DNA of 64,000 nucleotides from positions 124,001 to 188,000 of IMG/VR virus record IMGVR_UViG_3300046003_007892; one strand, 5' to 3'. Origin of the DNA: a virus. The notes under the pieces are model-generated. The model did no database searches. It saw only the letters and a list, made by a program, of their open reading frames with translations, and was not told the DNA's origin. The translations under genes and the position numbers were made by a program. This document shows positions 47,018 through 55,452 of this stretch, piece after piece (within the stretch, counting starts at the first letter, position 1; each line of letters opens with the position of its first letter).

Positions 47018-47452
47018 ATGCCTGTTCAGAGCCGCGACGAACGCATCGACGCCGACCCAACCATCGAAACCATCGAGAAAAAGATCAAGGGCAAGGTCGT
47101 CTACGTCGCCGACAAAGCCAAGGGGGATTTCCTCGCCAAGGCGGTGCTGGTTTCGCGTGGCGCGGACACCAACATGATCGTCCACCTGGAATGGAAGGGC
47201 AAGGACGGCGGCCTTCGGCGCGACACGGCCCCCTACGCCAACATCCGAACGCTCGACGAGGTCGCCTCGGCCCTGAAGTCGGCGGCCACGGACGCGGTCT
47301 CGCGTGAGAACGTCGAGCGCACCGTCACCGACCTTTACGCCAAGGCCAAGACGCTGGTCCCGGACACCCGCCTTCTGCGCGGCACCGCGATGGCGGCCTT
47401 CGGCATCTTCATGGAGCGGGTCAACCGCCGCAAGGGCGACGACACGAAATGA
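47018..47452 (+). CDS. Hypothetical protein, 144 aa
   Basis: A basic alpha/beta protein: KKIKGKVVYVADKAKGDFLA, VLVSRGADTNMIVHLEW, then helices and a basic end (MERVNRRKGDD). A promoter may lie at 46953-46981 (TTGCAC, 17 nt, GATAGA). No domain was recognised. It overlaps the next gene by 4 bases. Confidence 0.65.
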   Translation: MPVQSRDERIDADPTIETIEKKIKGKVVYVADKAKGDFLAKAVLVSRGADTNMIVHLEWKGKDGGLRRDTAPYANIRTLDEVASALKSAATDAVSRENVERTVTDLYAKAKTLVPDTRLLRGTAMAAFGIFMERVNRRKGDDTK

Positions 47453-47892
47453 TCGAGTATCCGGCCTCATTCTATTGTGCGGTCGGAGAAGGTCATATCC
47501 GGGACCGCAGGCAAGACGGCGAATGGCGGTGGTTCACCATCGACGACCAACACGGTCTGGCCATTCCCCTGATTGCTCTGCGGGCCAACGAAGTCGATGC
47601 GAGCGGCGATCTCTCATACACGGGTCGCTTCGCCAATCTGGTTGAGGATGATCTCGGTCTCGCCGTTGTGGTCATGATCGATTTCTCCCTCAAGCACCAT
47701 CAGGCGTTTCTGAACGACATTTTTCGTTTCGTCGTTGAATCCGGTTCCCCTTGGACGATGCGGGTGGCCCGCCAACTTGAGGTGGCCCCCGTGCAGATGA
47801 TCATCGGGACGGCATGCTTCCGCACCTATGCGGCCATGTTCGAGCAGTGGCCGAAGGACGTCCTCGACGCAACCGACCCCGCCTACCGATAG
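47449..47892 (+). CDS. Small paralogous phage protein, 147 aa
   Basis: It has LVEDDLGLAVVVMIDFSLKH, a helix, then SPWTMRVARQLEVAPVQMII followed by F and a helix. The W-T strand and the hydrophobic strand plus F match the small-protein family. Function unknown. Confidence 0.7.
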   Translation: MIEYPASFYCAVGEGHIRDRRQDGEWRWFTIDDQHGLAIPLIALRANEVDASGDLSYTGRFANLVEDDLGLAVVVMIDFSLKHHQAFLNDIFRFVVESGSPWTMRVARQLEVAPVQMIIGTACFRTYAAMFEQWPKDVLDATDPAYR

Positions 47893-47899
47893 GGCCATC

Positions 47900-48808
47900 A
47901 TGTATTCGAAAATCAGAGACCTCCATAACGTAGCCGACGCGGTGTCTGATCGCACGGCACCGGACTCCGTCGTCAACCAAGAGATCGATTCGGCTTGCCG
48001 GGACGTGCCCGGATATCGGTCTCTCGACTATGCGGGTTCCTCGGAAAATGCTCTGGTTCTTGTTTCCCTCCTGGCCGGGACCCGCGTTCGTGTCCTGATC
48101 GATTCGGACCCAGACCGCAGCCCCGAATGGCGATGCCTCATCCGTCTTTCAGGAGAGGATGGGACCTCGGCCCAAGGGTTGACCCATCACAGCATGGCGC
48201 GCGCTATTCTGCGTGCTCTGTTCGCCCACATAGCGAACCAGTGCAGTCATACCTGGACACCAGCCATGGCCAGCTATGGCATGTATTGTGGCACCTGTGG
48301 GGTGTTCTCGACGGCGGTGTTCGACGGCGATGACCCGGTCGAGAAGGTCGTGAACCAAAAATCCATCATCGACGTCATTGATACCCCCGAGGCCCCCAAG
48401 GGAAGTCAACGATTTCGGGGTGAACTCGGTGAGCTTTATCATTGGGCTTCTCAGCACATCGACCGCACACCCAAGCTCCCGTGCGCCGTCACCGATATGA
48501 CCCCGAGGGAGTTCAAGATTTTCGAGGTCACCGCCTACGCGTGCGGGTTCGGCCTGTTCATCCGCGATCTTCTTCACGCCCGCCTTGTGCGCGAGCAGTC
48601 TGAATCCGTGACCGACGCTCTCAATGCGGCGGCAGAGGCTATCGGGACCTGGGTGTGCACCTACGCCTCTGACATGTGCTCAGAGGAAGACGTTGTCGAA
48701 GCCCAGAATCGCATCGCCGAAGGCGGCGGCACGCTCGCCTATACGGCCGAGGTGGGGCGCCGCATCCAGAACGCCATTGATGACATCAAAGGGCGGAAGG
48801 ATGTCTGA
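47900..48808 (+). CDS. Hypothetical protein, 302 aa
   Basis: A mixed protein with a beta-rich start (ENALVLVSLLAGTRVRVLID), a possible metal site (CSHTWTPAMASYGMYCGTCG with two Cys pairs and a His) near residue 120, and a helical C-terminal half. The Cys cluster may bind zinc. It overlaps the next gene by 8 bases. Function unknown. Confidence 0.7.
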   Translation: MYSKIRDLHNVADAVSDRTAPDSVVNQEIDSACRDVPGYRSLDYAGSSENALVLVSLLAGTRVRVLIDSDPDRSPEWRCLIRLSGEDGTSAQGLTHHSMARAILRALFAHIANQCSHTWTPAMASYGMYCGTCGVFSTAVFDGDDPVEKVVNQKSIIDVIDTPEAPKGSQRFRGELGELYHWASQHIDRTPKLPCAVTDMTPREFKIFEVTAYACGFGLFIRDLLHARLVREQSESVTDALNAAAEAIGTWVCTYASDMCSEEDVVEAQNRIAEGGGTLAYTAEVGRRIQNAIDDIKGRKDV

Positions 48809-49562
48809 CGCCGAACTCCTCCTTGACCCCAAACACAGAGGCGAAGTCTCGCGGGTGCTCCGCAGTGCCTTGGAGATCAAGGACCGTGACCGCCACATCA
48901 TGGCGGTCTACCAGAAAGCCTTGGAGGCTATCGAGCACCATGGCACCAACACACAGTCGGCCTTCGTTGGTCACGTCCGTGGCGTCGTCCGCTACGCCTT
49001 GGGCGAAGTCCAGCGTCTCAAGAAAGAAAACACCACCGCCGACCATGAGATCGCCGTCAATCCCAAGATCGCCGCCATCGTCGAAGAGTGCTGGCGGTAT
49101 TGGGAACAGGTCAAGGGGAACTGCGGCGACGACATCAACATCGAAAACCAGGAGTTCAACGTCGGGCTCATCTCGTCTTGGGTTCGGGCCACGCATTCTC
49201 TGTCGAAGGCTCCCGGCGAATACATGATCTACGAGAAAGACCTGGACGCTGACTTGATCTTCGACGAAGCCGCTGTCGCCTATCTCCTCGCCCAGCAAGG
49301 GACCACGACATTCAAGACCGATGCGGCCACTTACGTGGACATGTCGGGAATCACGACAGCCATGACCGAGATGGTCAAAATCCTTCTGTCGATCTCCCGC
49401 GTCCGCATCATTCTCATGAACCGTACCATGAAGGAGTTCGCCCGCGAGGCCGAGCACACCGAGCACAAACTCCGGCAGGAGAACATGCTCCTCAGGGCAG
49501 AGCGGGACCAACTCAAGAAGCGGCTCGACAAATATGAGCCGGACATTAAGTCAACGATGTAG
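48801..49562 (+). CDS. Hypothetical protein with C-terminal coiled coil, 253 aa
   Basis: It is mostly helical. A coiled coil occupies about residues 205-245 (HTEHKLRQENMLLRAERDQL). A middle part contains EECWRYWEQVKGNCGDDINI. It ends ATG TAG followed by TAA two codons later. No family was recognised. Confidence 0.7.
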   Translation: MSDAELLLDPKHRGEVSRVLRSALEIKDRDRHIMAVYQKALEAIEHHGTNTQSAFVGHVRGVVRYALGEVQRLKKENTTADHEIAVNPKIAAIVEECWRYWEQVKGNCGDDINIENQEFNVGLISSWVRATHSLSKAPGEYMIYEKDLDADLIFDEAAVAYLLAQQGTTTFKTDAATYVDMSGITTAMTEMVKILLSISRVRIILMNRTMKEFAREAEHTEHKLRQENMLLRAERDQLKKRLDKYEPDIKSTM

Positions 49563-49565
49563 CCC

Positions 49566-49571
49566 TAAATA
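49566..49571 (+). promoter_or_regulatory. TAAATA box upstream of the serS region
   Basis: TAAATA just after the stop at 49562; the next start candidates lie 64 nt or more downstream, so its use is uncertain. Confidence 0.35.
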
Positions 49572-49640
49572 ATCTCAAGCCGGTTGACGAGCGACCCGCG
49601 CGCAGTTACCATTTTTTGGTAGCCCGAGATTGGTTTGAAA

Positions 49641-49844
49641 ATGATCGATTGTCTGCATCGTCCCGCGCCCTTCCACCGCATCCTCGTGGACGGCGTCATA
49701 GGCGTCATCCACAAGATCACCCATGGCCCAAAAAACACTAGACTTATCGTAGTGGTTGTGGGTAAAACAGAGCTTACAATTCCCTTCGCGGCCCTTGCTT
49801 GGGACGCGACGAATGCGCTCTGGAGACCTTTGTGCACGATCTGA
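49641..49844 (+). CDS. Possible small protein, 67 aa, overlapping serS start
   Basis: The ATG at 49641 opens IDCLHRPAPFHRILVDGVIG and continues with beta strands (TRLIVVVVGKTELTIPF), a plausible folded sequence. It overlaps the SerRS GTG by 13 bases, but no good ribosome site precedes it. A 49-codon minus-strand frame (49575-49724) over the same bases is a competing reading. Function unknown. Confidence 0.45.
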   Translation: MIDCLHRPAPFHRILVDGVIGVIHKITHGPKNTRLIVVVVGKTELTIPFAALAWDATNALWRPLCTI

Positions 49845-51151
49845 AAGCAATCACGTCTGACCCCGAAGCATTCATCACCCGGTCGTTGGGTCGAGTGGAT
49901 GCCCAAAGGGTCAAGCAGATTGCCGAACTTCATAGTGGCGCCAAGACTCATCTTCGCATCGTCGAAGAGGCCGCAGCAAACATAAAGCATCTGAGCCGTC
50001 AGATTGGCCCTCTGATGCGAGACCCCGTCGCCAACGCAGAGCAGATCGCGGAACTCAAGTCCCAGGTCGCCGGGTTCAAGGACGCCGAGGTGCGCTCGGC
50101 CGCCCATCACGAAAAGCTCGAAGAAGCGGCACAGGCCGCTGCTCTGGCACTCCCCAACCTGCCCGCGCCAGACGTCCCATTCGGCGTTGGTGAGGAAGAC
50201 AACGTCCAGACCGCAATCTGGGGCGATCTACCCGTGATCGCCAACCCGCTCGATCACGTCGCCATCGGCGAGCGTCTCGGGATGGATTTCGAACAGACGG
50301 TCAAGATGTCGGGCTCGCGCTATGTCACCCTGCGGGGCTCTCTGGCCCGACTGGAACGCGTGCTCGGGCAGTTCATGCTAGACACCCACGTCGCCAACGG
50401 TTGGGAAGAGGTCACGCCACCCCACATCGTCAAGCCCGACGCCATGTTGGGCACGGGTCAGCTTCCCAAGTTTGGCCACGACATGTTCCATACCGGAGAG
50501 ACTGATCTCTGGACCGAGGACACCCGTTTCCTTATCCCGACCGCCGAGGTCTCCCTGACCAATCTGGTCCGCGAAACCCTGATGGACGCGGAACCCCAGC
50601 ACCGCATGGTTGCCCTGACGCCCTGCTACCGCCGCGAAGCTGGTTCGTCGGGTCGTGACACCAAGGGGATGATTCGCCTCCACCAGTTCAACAAGGTCGA
50701 GTTGGTTTCGGTCGTCGCCGCCGAGCATTCGGAAGCCGAACATATCCACATGCTGGAAGCCGCCGAAGGCATCCTGCGTCTGCTCGGCCTGCCGTTCCGC
50801 CGCATTCTCCTGTGCAGCGGTGACATGGGCTTCTCGGCTCGCAAGACGTTCGATCTCGAAGTTTGGGTCCCGAGCCAGGACACCTATCGGGAGATTTCGT
50901 CGATTTCGAACTGCGGTGACTTCCAAGCTCGCCGCATGGATGCTCGCTGCCGTCGCGGGAGCCGGTCGGACCCGCACCGCAAGGGAACTGACTTCGTCCA
51001 TACCCTCAACGGGTCTGGCGTCGCTGTTGGCCGCGCCCTCGTGGCCATTCTGGAAAACTATCAGGAGCCGGACGGCAACGTCCGCATCCCTGGCGTCCTG
51101 CAAGATCGTCTCGGTGGTGCCGAACTCCTCACCCCGGAAGGTTTCAAATGA
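49832..51151 (+). CDS. serS: Seryl-tRNA synthetase
   Basis: The 439-residue class II enzyme is complete. The N-terminal long coiled-coil arm (about residues 28-100) is the part that contacts the long variable arm of tRNA-Ser. Motif 2 is seen as LTPCYRREAGSSGRDTKGMI, motif 3 as GVAVGRALVAILENYQEPDG. GTG 49832 is chosen because HDLKAITSDPEAF is the family N-terminus and GGAG lies 6 bases upstream. The phage tRNA-Cys has a long variable arm, so an interaction is worth considering. It overlaps the next gene by 4 bases. Confidence 0.96.
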   Translation: MHDLKAITSDPEAFITRSLGRVDAQRVKQIAELHSGAKTHLRIVEEAAANIKHLSRQIGPLMRDPVANAEQIAELKSQVAGFKDAEVRSAAHHEKLEEAAQAAALALPNLPAPDVPFGVGEEDNVQTAIWGDLPVIANPLDHVAIGERLGMDFEQTVKMSGSRYVTLRGSLARLERVLGQFMLDTHVANGWEEVTPPHIVKPDAMLGTGQLPKFGHDMFHTGETDLWTEDTRFLIPTAEVSLTNLVRETLMDAEPQHRMVALTPCYRREAGSSGRDTKGMIRLHQFNKVELVSVVAAEHSEAEHIHMLEAAEGILRLLGLPFRRILLCSGDMGFSARKTFDLEVWVPSQDTYREISSISNCGDFQARRMDARCRRGSRSDPHRKGTDFVHTLNGSGVAVGRALVAILENYQEPDGNVRIPGVLQDRLGGAELLTPEGFK

Positions 51152-51312
51152 GTGAAGACGAAACGCTGACCGAGGACGTCAAGCGCGCATATCAGATTTC
51201 TCGTAATTCCACTGGTTTCTCTGGCGATGCCTTGGCGTCAGTGGTGGCTGGTGTTTTGACCGTCATGGCGATCAACCGTCTCACACAGGCGATTCAAGAC
51301 CGTGAGGAATAG
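51148..51312 (+). CDS. Small protein with a hydrophobic segment, 54 aa
   Basis: The ATG overlaps the serS stop (ATGA). After a polar start (SEDETLTEDVKRAYQISRN) comes a short hydrophobic helix (ALASVVAGVLTVMAI). It may be a small membrane protein. It ends TAG, 11 bases inside the next gene. Confidence 0.6.
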   Translation: MSEDETLTEDVKRAYQISRNSTGFSGDALASVVAGVLTVMAINRLTQAIQDREE

Positions 51313-51547
51313 CGTCCCGCACGACAAGCTCTCGCCGGGCTTCTGGTATATCCATATCGACGTCAAACCCTTTTATTCTATCGTGGAAATCACGCGAGAT
51401 ATCACCGGGTTCACCAACACCGGAGAGATCATCTTCGGTGATTTGGTCGTGTGGTCCATGGACCATGAAGGCAATCACGAACTCGGGGCCTACTGCCCTG
51501 ACCAGTTCATCGGTCTCGTTCCCGCCCCTCTGCAAGCAATGCCATGA
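51302..51547 (+). CDS. Hypothetical protein, 81 aa
   Basis: GTG start inside the previous gene. A beta-rich protein (FWYIHIDVKPFYSIVEITRD, GEIIFGDLVVWSMDHEG). Function unknown. Confidence 0.65.
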   Translation: MRNSVPHDKLSPGFWYIHIDVKPFYSIVEITRDITGFTNTGEIIFGDLVVWSMDHEGNHELGAYCPDQFIGLVPAPLQAMP

Positions 51548-51717
51548 GAAACATTCTCGAATACCCCATCACCGACGAGGAAATGCTCAACGCCATCGAC
51601 CGTGCAATTTCGGAGGTCGATTTCAGCACGCTCGCCATGGGGGACATGCATTTGGCTTCCCTTCACGCCGCGCGCGCCCGCCTTCTCGCGACCTTTGAAG
51701 TTCCTCCTTCAATTTAG
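51544..51717 (+). CDS. Hypothetical protein, 57 aa
   Basis: The ATG overlaps the previous stop. The protein is helical and acidic (DEEMLNAIDRAISEVDFSTL, then LASLHAARARLLA). Its TAG stop lies directly before the LysRS promoter. Confidence 0.6.
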   Translation: MRNILEYPITDEEMLNAIDRAISEVDFSTLAMGDMHLASLHAARARLLATFEVPPSI

Positions 51718-51745
51718 TTGACGAAAAAATGAAAGACGGTAGTTT
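51718..51745 (+). promoter_or_regulatory. Sigma70-type promoter of lysK
   Basis: TTGACG, 16 nt, TAGTTT, ending 6 nt before the ATG at 51752, so the mRNA is almost leaderless. Confidence 0.6.
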
Positions 51746-51751
51746 GTCAGG

Positions 51752-53548
51752 ATGGATTTCCTGCCCTCTGCCGCTCTTCGCTCCTGGCCGCATCGCCAAG
51801 CCATCGACGTTCTGCGTCACGTCGTAAAGACGCGCCTGCCGAGTGCTGCTCTGAAGGACGCTATGGCCCTGCTGTCGCAGGGTCGGGTCGAGGAACTCAT
51901 CACTGCGTTCCCGGCACTGTCCGGGCGTCAGGTCACCTTCCAGACCGGCTACGGCCCTTCGGGTGCCCCGCACATCGGCACCTTCGCTGAAGTCGTGCGG
52001 ACCTCGTGGGTCCAGCACGCTTTCCGGCACCTGACTGGAGACCGCATCAAGACTGCCCTCTACGTCGTCAGCGATGACTTCGATGGTTTCCGCAAGGTTC
52101 CCGATGGTCTCCCGGCGTGGATGGAAGAGGATTTCGGAAAGCCCCTGACGAGCGTTCGGGACCCCGATGACATCTATGAGAGCTTCGGCGCCGCGAACAA
52201 CGCCAAGCTCCGTGCGTTCCTGGCCAACCTCGGCATCGAACATTTCTTCGTCTCGGCGACGCGGGCGTATGACTCCGGCGTTTTCAACGACGAACTCCTC
52301 AACGTCTTCGATCATCACGACGCCATCCTGGACATCATTCTCCCGACGCTTGGCGAAGAGCGGCGCGCGACTTACTGCGCCTTCATGCCCCTCTCGCAGG
52401 AGGGGCGTCTGCTCCAGACCGGAACCCGTCTATCGCAAAACCATCGCGGCTTGCTCCTCTACGATGACCGGTTCGGCTGCCAGACCGGCAACGTGGTCAC
52501 GGATGGCAACGCCAAGCTTCAATGGAAGGTCGATTGGGCCATGCGTTGGGCTGCGCTCGGCACCGACTACGAAATGTCGGGAAAGGACTTGATCGAGTCG
52601 GTCAAGATCGGCAACCAGATCGTGCGCGTTCTGGGCAGCCAACCGCCCGTGCAGATGACCTACGAGATGTTCCTCGACGAGAATGGCGAGAAGATCAGCA
52701 AGTCGCGGGGCAACGGCCTCTCGGTTGAGCAATGGCTCCGCTATGGCTCGCGCGAGGGTCTGTCCTACTTCATGTTCGGCAACCCCACGGCGGCGAAGAA
52801 GCTCCACGTTGGCGTCATCCCACGCGCCGAGGACGACTATCTCGAAGACCTGGAAGCAGTCACGCCGGATTCGCCGTCGTGGCATATCCACCGAGCCGCC
52901 CCGCCCGCGCCGCTCACCACCGAAACCTCCTACGCGATGTTGGTCAACATGGCGTCGGTTTCGCGCGCCCCGGACCCCGGCATCCTCCTCCAGTATCTGA
53001 GCCAGAATCGTCCCATCGCCGAGGAAGAGATCGCCCGCGTCCATGCCCTGGCGCAGACGGTGGTCAACTACTGTGCTGGTGAGGTCTATCCGCACATGAA
53101 GCCCCGCGTGGCGACCAAGATGGAGAAGGTTGCCCTCTACGAATTCGCCTATGAACTCGAACAGATGGCCGATGGCCTCACGGCTGAGGAATACCAGACG
53201 GTCGTCTACGAGGTAGGCAAGACGCGGGGCTATGCGGACGACCTCCGTGCATGGTTCCGGGTCATCTATGAGACCGTCTTCGGTTCCGAAGAGGGCCCGC
53301 GCATCGGAGCGTTCATCTGTGCCATCGGCCGCCTGAACGCCATCTCGCTTTTCAACGGCGTGCCGATGGCTCGCGACCCCTTCATTGGTCGCAACCCCAC
53401 CGAGGTGCGCGCGTGGGAGATCGCCCGCGAGGCGCACGGCCCAGATATCCCGAGCCCGCACGAAGGCATGCCGCCCTCGGTGTGGTGCGCATTCGTGGCT
53501 GCCGCCGAGAAGGAACTCGGGCTGAGCAAGGAAATCGGAAATGCTTGA
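51752..53548 (+). CDS. lysK: Lysyl-tRNA synthetase, class I
   Basis: The 598-residue protein has the class I signatures: TGYGPSGAPHIGTFAEVVRT with the HIGH-like HIGT, and ENGEKISKSRGNGL as the KMSKS element. Between them are the LysK-type insertion and Rossmann segments; the C-terminal part is the helical anticodon-binding cage. Class I LysRS is typical of archaea, spirochaetes and alphaproteobacteria, which supports an alphaproteobacterial host. It is the third aminoacyl-tRNA synthetase in this window. Confidence 0.95.
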   Translation: MDFLPSAALRSWPHRQAIDVLRHVVKTRLPSAALKDAMALLSQGRVEELITAFPALSGRQVTFQTGYGPSGAPHIGTFAEVVRTSWVQHAFRHLTGDRIKTALYVVSDDFDGFRKVPDGLPAWMEEDFGKPLTSVRDPDDIYESFGAANNAKLRAFLANLGIEHFFVSATRAYDSGVFNDELLNVFDHHDAILDIILPTLGEERRATYCAFMPLSQEGRLLQTGTRLSQNHRGLLLYDDRFGCQTGNVVTDGNAKLQWKVDWAMRWAALGTDYEMSGKDLIESVKIGNQIVRVLGSQPPVQMTYEMFLDENGEKISKSRGNGLSVEQWLRYGSREGLSYFMFGNPTAAKKLHVGVIPRAEDDYLEDLEAVTPDSPSWHIHRAAPPAPLTTETSYAMLVNMASVSRAPDPGILLQYLSQNRPIAEEEIARVHALAQTVVNYCAGEVYPHMKPRVATKMEKVALYEFAYELEQMADGLTAEEYQTVVYEVGKTRGYADDLRAWFRVIYETVFGSEEGPRIGAFICAIGRLNAISLFNGVPMARDPFIGRNPTEVRAWEIAREAHGPDIPSPHEGMPPSVWCAFVAAAEKELGLSKEIGNA

Positions 53549-53855
53549 GTCGTCTGGAAGAATCACCCGCGATGCCCTGCGGTCCATGTGCGAGAACTTC
53601 ATCCATCGGGCAGAAGCCGAGGCCGACGAGACGCGTGAACGTCTCCTGGCCCGCGAGGGCGAGCGACGCCATGGCTGGTTCACGTCAACCGAAAAGCTCC
53701 TGACTGCGCGCAAGCACGAAATCGACGACGCGGTGGCGACGGTCCATGGTCCCCGGTTGGACCGCGCCCGCACGCTCCTCAATTTGGCCAACCACGACGA
53801 ACTCACTGATCTCCGCATCAGTGCAAACGATCTCGCATTCCTCGAAGGTGCCTAG
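53541..53855 (+). CDS. Hypothetical helical protein, 104 aa
   Basis: Highly charged and helical (ENFIHRAEAEADETRERLLA, EKLLTARKHEIDDAVATVH), likely coiled coil. It overlaps the LysRS end by 8 bases. It ends TAG. Function unknown. Confidence 0.65.
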   Translation: MLESSGRITRDALRSMCENFIHRAEAEADETRERLLAREGERRHGWFTSTEKLLTARKHEIDDAVATVHGPRLDRARTLLNLANHDELTDLRISANDLAFLEGA

Positions 53856-53857
53856 GG

Positions 53858-54082
53858 ATGTTCGCGTTCACTGGTCGCATCGAAACCCATCTCGACGATG
53901 GTGGCCAAGCCCGCATCGCGGAAGACCTGTCCTGCGTGAGCATCGATCATCCAGAAATCTTTGTCCGATTGCAAAGCTGGCATGACGCGGACGACTGGGG
54001 CGACAAGGGCCCCCGCCACCCGGCCATGGACGAACTCGAAGGCCGTAAGGTGATGATCACCATTGAGATTTTGCCCGAATGA
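53858..54082 (+). CDS. Hypothetical protein, 74 aa
   Basis: A beta-rich, acidic protein: FAFTGRIETHLDDGGQARIA, ISID strands, and a final strand VMITIEILPE. Overlaps the next gene by 4 bases. Function unknown. Confidence 0.65.
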   Translation: MFAFTGRIETHLDDGGQARIAEDLSCVSIDHPEIFVRLQSWHDADDWGDKGPRHPAMDELEGRKVMITIEILPE

Positions 54083-54345
54083 AAAAGATCACGCTCGAAC
54101 TCGACCTCGATATCCCGGACGAGCTTATGGCTCTGACGAGTGACGCCCTCCTTCTTGCTGCCGCCTCCAACGTAGTTGGCTTCGCCATAAAGGGTCACCT
54201 CCTCACGGTCATATCCAACCTCGGAATCAAAGGACTGCCCGCAGAATCCCAAGCCATTCTGGATAGGAGCAACCTGTCCCACAATGGCTGGGCGGAAGTC
54301 CTCTCTGCCTGCACGGAAGACGCCATTCGAGTGAGGCCGAGATGA
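54079..54345 (+). CDS. Hypothetical protein, 88 aa
   Basis: It starts with an acidic amphipathic strand (KKITLELDLDIPDEL), then helices (LMALTSDALLLAAASNVV). No motif was recognised. Overlaps the next gene by 4 bases. Confidence 0.65.
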   Translation: MKKITLELDLDIPDELMALTSDALLLAAASNVVGFAIKGHLLTVISNLGIKGLPAESQAILDRSNLSHNGWAEVLSACTEDAIRVRPR

Positions 54346-54557
54346 AAAAAGTTCGCCTGAAATCTTTTCCGAAAAAGAACTCTCGCCGAGAGCAAAACCG
54401 GATTGCCCGGCTGATGGCGAGTGAGATTTTCGATGATGGTGGTTCGCCCGCTCGGCCGGTCGCTCCCGGTCAGACGCGCCAGGACTACGTGGAGAAGAAC
54501 TGGCGCGTCCACGAAGATCGCGCCCGCTCCGCCGTGACGCTGAACAAGAGATACTGA
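54342..54557 (+). CDS. Small basic protein, 71 aa
   Basis: Strongly basic at the start (KKVRLKSFPKKNSRREQNRI), which could contact nucleic acid. It overlaps its neighbours on both sides. Function unknown. Confidence 0.6.
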   Translation: MKKVRLKSFPKKNSRREQNRIARLMASEIFDDGGSPARPVAPGQTRQDYVEKNWRVHEDRARSAVTLNKRY

Positions 54558-55033
54558 TGAAGACGCTGGAATGCTCTTTCAATCAGGAAGGCATCGGCAA
54601 GACGCTGTCGAACTTGACCTTCCATCCATTCACCTTCCGAGACATCCGTTTCGGGAGCATTGAAGGTTTCCTGCAATCGTTGAAGGTCCGCGACGCCGAC
54701 CGTGCCGCCGACGTTCGCGTGCTGGCCGGATACCGGGCGTGGAAGCTCGGTCAAGAGGGCAACTCCTGGCAGGATAGCCAGACCCTGTGGTTCGATGGCG
54801 CCGCCTACCCCCGCGCCTCGCGCGAGTATCGCGAACTCATCACCGCAGCCTATGATGCCTGCTTCGAGCAGAACGACGGCTTCGTCATCGCCCTGATCGA
54901 GAGCGGCGACAGTTGCCTCGTCCACACCATCGGGAATCACGACCAGACCCGCACGACCCTCACGGAGTGCGAATACATCTATCAACTCTATCGGCTCCGC
55001 GCCCGCGCTCAGCAAATCCTGCGGGAGGACTGA
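54557..55033 (+). CDS. NADAR-like protein (ADP-ribose N-glycosidase candidate), 158 aa
   Basis: The order resembles the NADAR/YbiA family: FTFRDIRFGSIEGFLQSLKV (the conserved E-x-x-x-Q-x-x-K segment), then RVLAGYRAWKLGQ with the A-x-x-x-G pattern, W and FDG, EYRELITAAYDACFEQN, and LTECEYIYQLYRLR at the end. NADAR enzymes remove ADP-ribose from modified guanine or act on related compounds, and phages may use them against ADP-ribosylating defences. With several ADP-ribosyltransferase-like proteins in the same phage, writer and eraser would coexist. The assignment is from pattern only. Confidence 0.6.
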   Translation: MKTLECSFNQEGIGKTLSNLTFHPFTFRDIRFGSIEGFLQSLKVRDADRAADVRVLAGYRAWKLGQEGNSWQDSQTLWFDGAAYPRASREYRELITAAYDACFEQNDGFVIALIESGDSCLVHTIGNHDQTRTTLTECEYIYQLYRLRARAQQILRED

Positions 55034-55452
55034 TGTGGTATGATGAAGAGCGCATTTGCCAGTTCACGATGGTGGACCAGCCGCGCCCCGCCGACCTCAA
55101 CTACTTCAACCTGGGCCGTTTCTGCGGCCCCTATGGTTCCCTGCGCACTCACCTCAAGCTTCGTGACGTCAGCGACGCGACCATAATCGGCCGCCCTGAC
55201 CACAAGCTCCACATTCACGTCTACTATGAGGGCAGAGAGGTGTTGCAGGATTTGCGGCGGGTCGGCTCAGAGCTTGCGAAGATGGACGTAACTTTGCGCC
55301 CGTGGTCGGCAGTGCAGATCGCTCAGCATGGTCGGGGTGACGCTAACAAACACCTGATCGTTCTTATGTTCTCGTCCGAAATCGACGCCATTATTGTTTG
55401 CGGAATGGTACTCCCGTCTCCAACCAAGAAGGTCACCCATGCCGTTCGCTAA
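55033..55452 (+). CDS. Small paralogous phage protein, 139 aa
   Basis: It has DLNYFNLGRFCGPYGSLRTH, a helix (VLQDLRRVGSELAKM), then LRPWSAVQIAQH and KHLIVLMFSSEIDAIIV. The W-S strand and strand-F-acidic-helix end are those of the repeated family. The next gene is a paralogue. It starts one base inside the previous stop (TGATG). Confidence 0.7.
   Translation: MWYDEERICQFTMVDQPRPADLNYFNLGRFCGPYGSLRTHLKLRDVSDATIIGRPDHKLHIHVYYEGREVLQDLRRVGSELAKMDVTLRPWSAVQIAQHGRGDANKHLIVLMFSSEIDAIIVCGMVLPSPTKKVTHAVR

Noticed and set aside
49575-49724. 49-codon minus-strand frame upstream of serS
   Set aside because: No ribosome site and it competes with a plus-strand frame with a better strand pattern; left as an alternative only.
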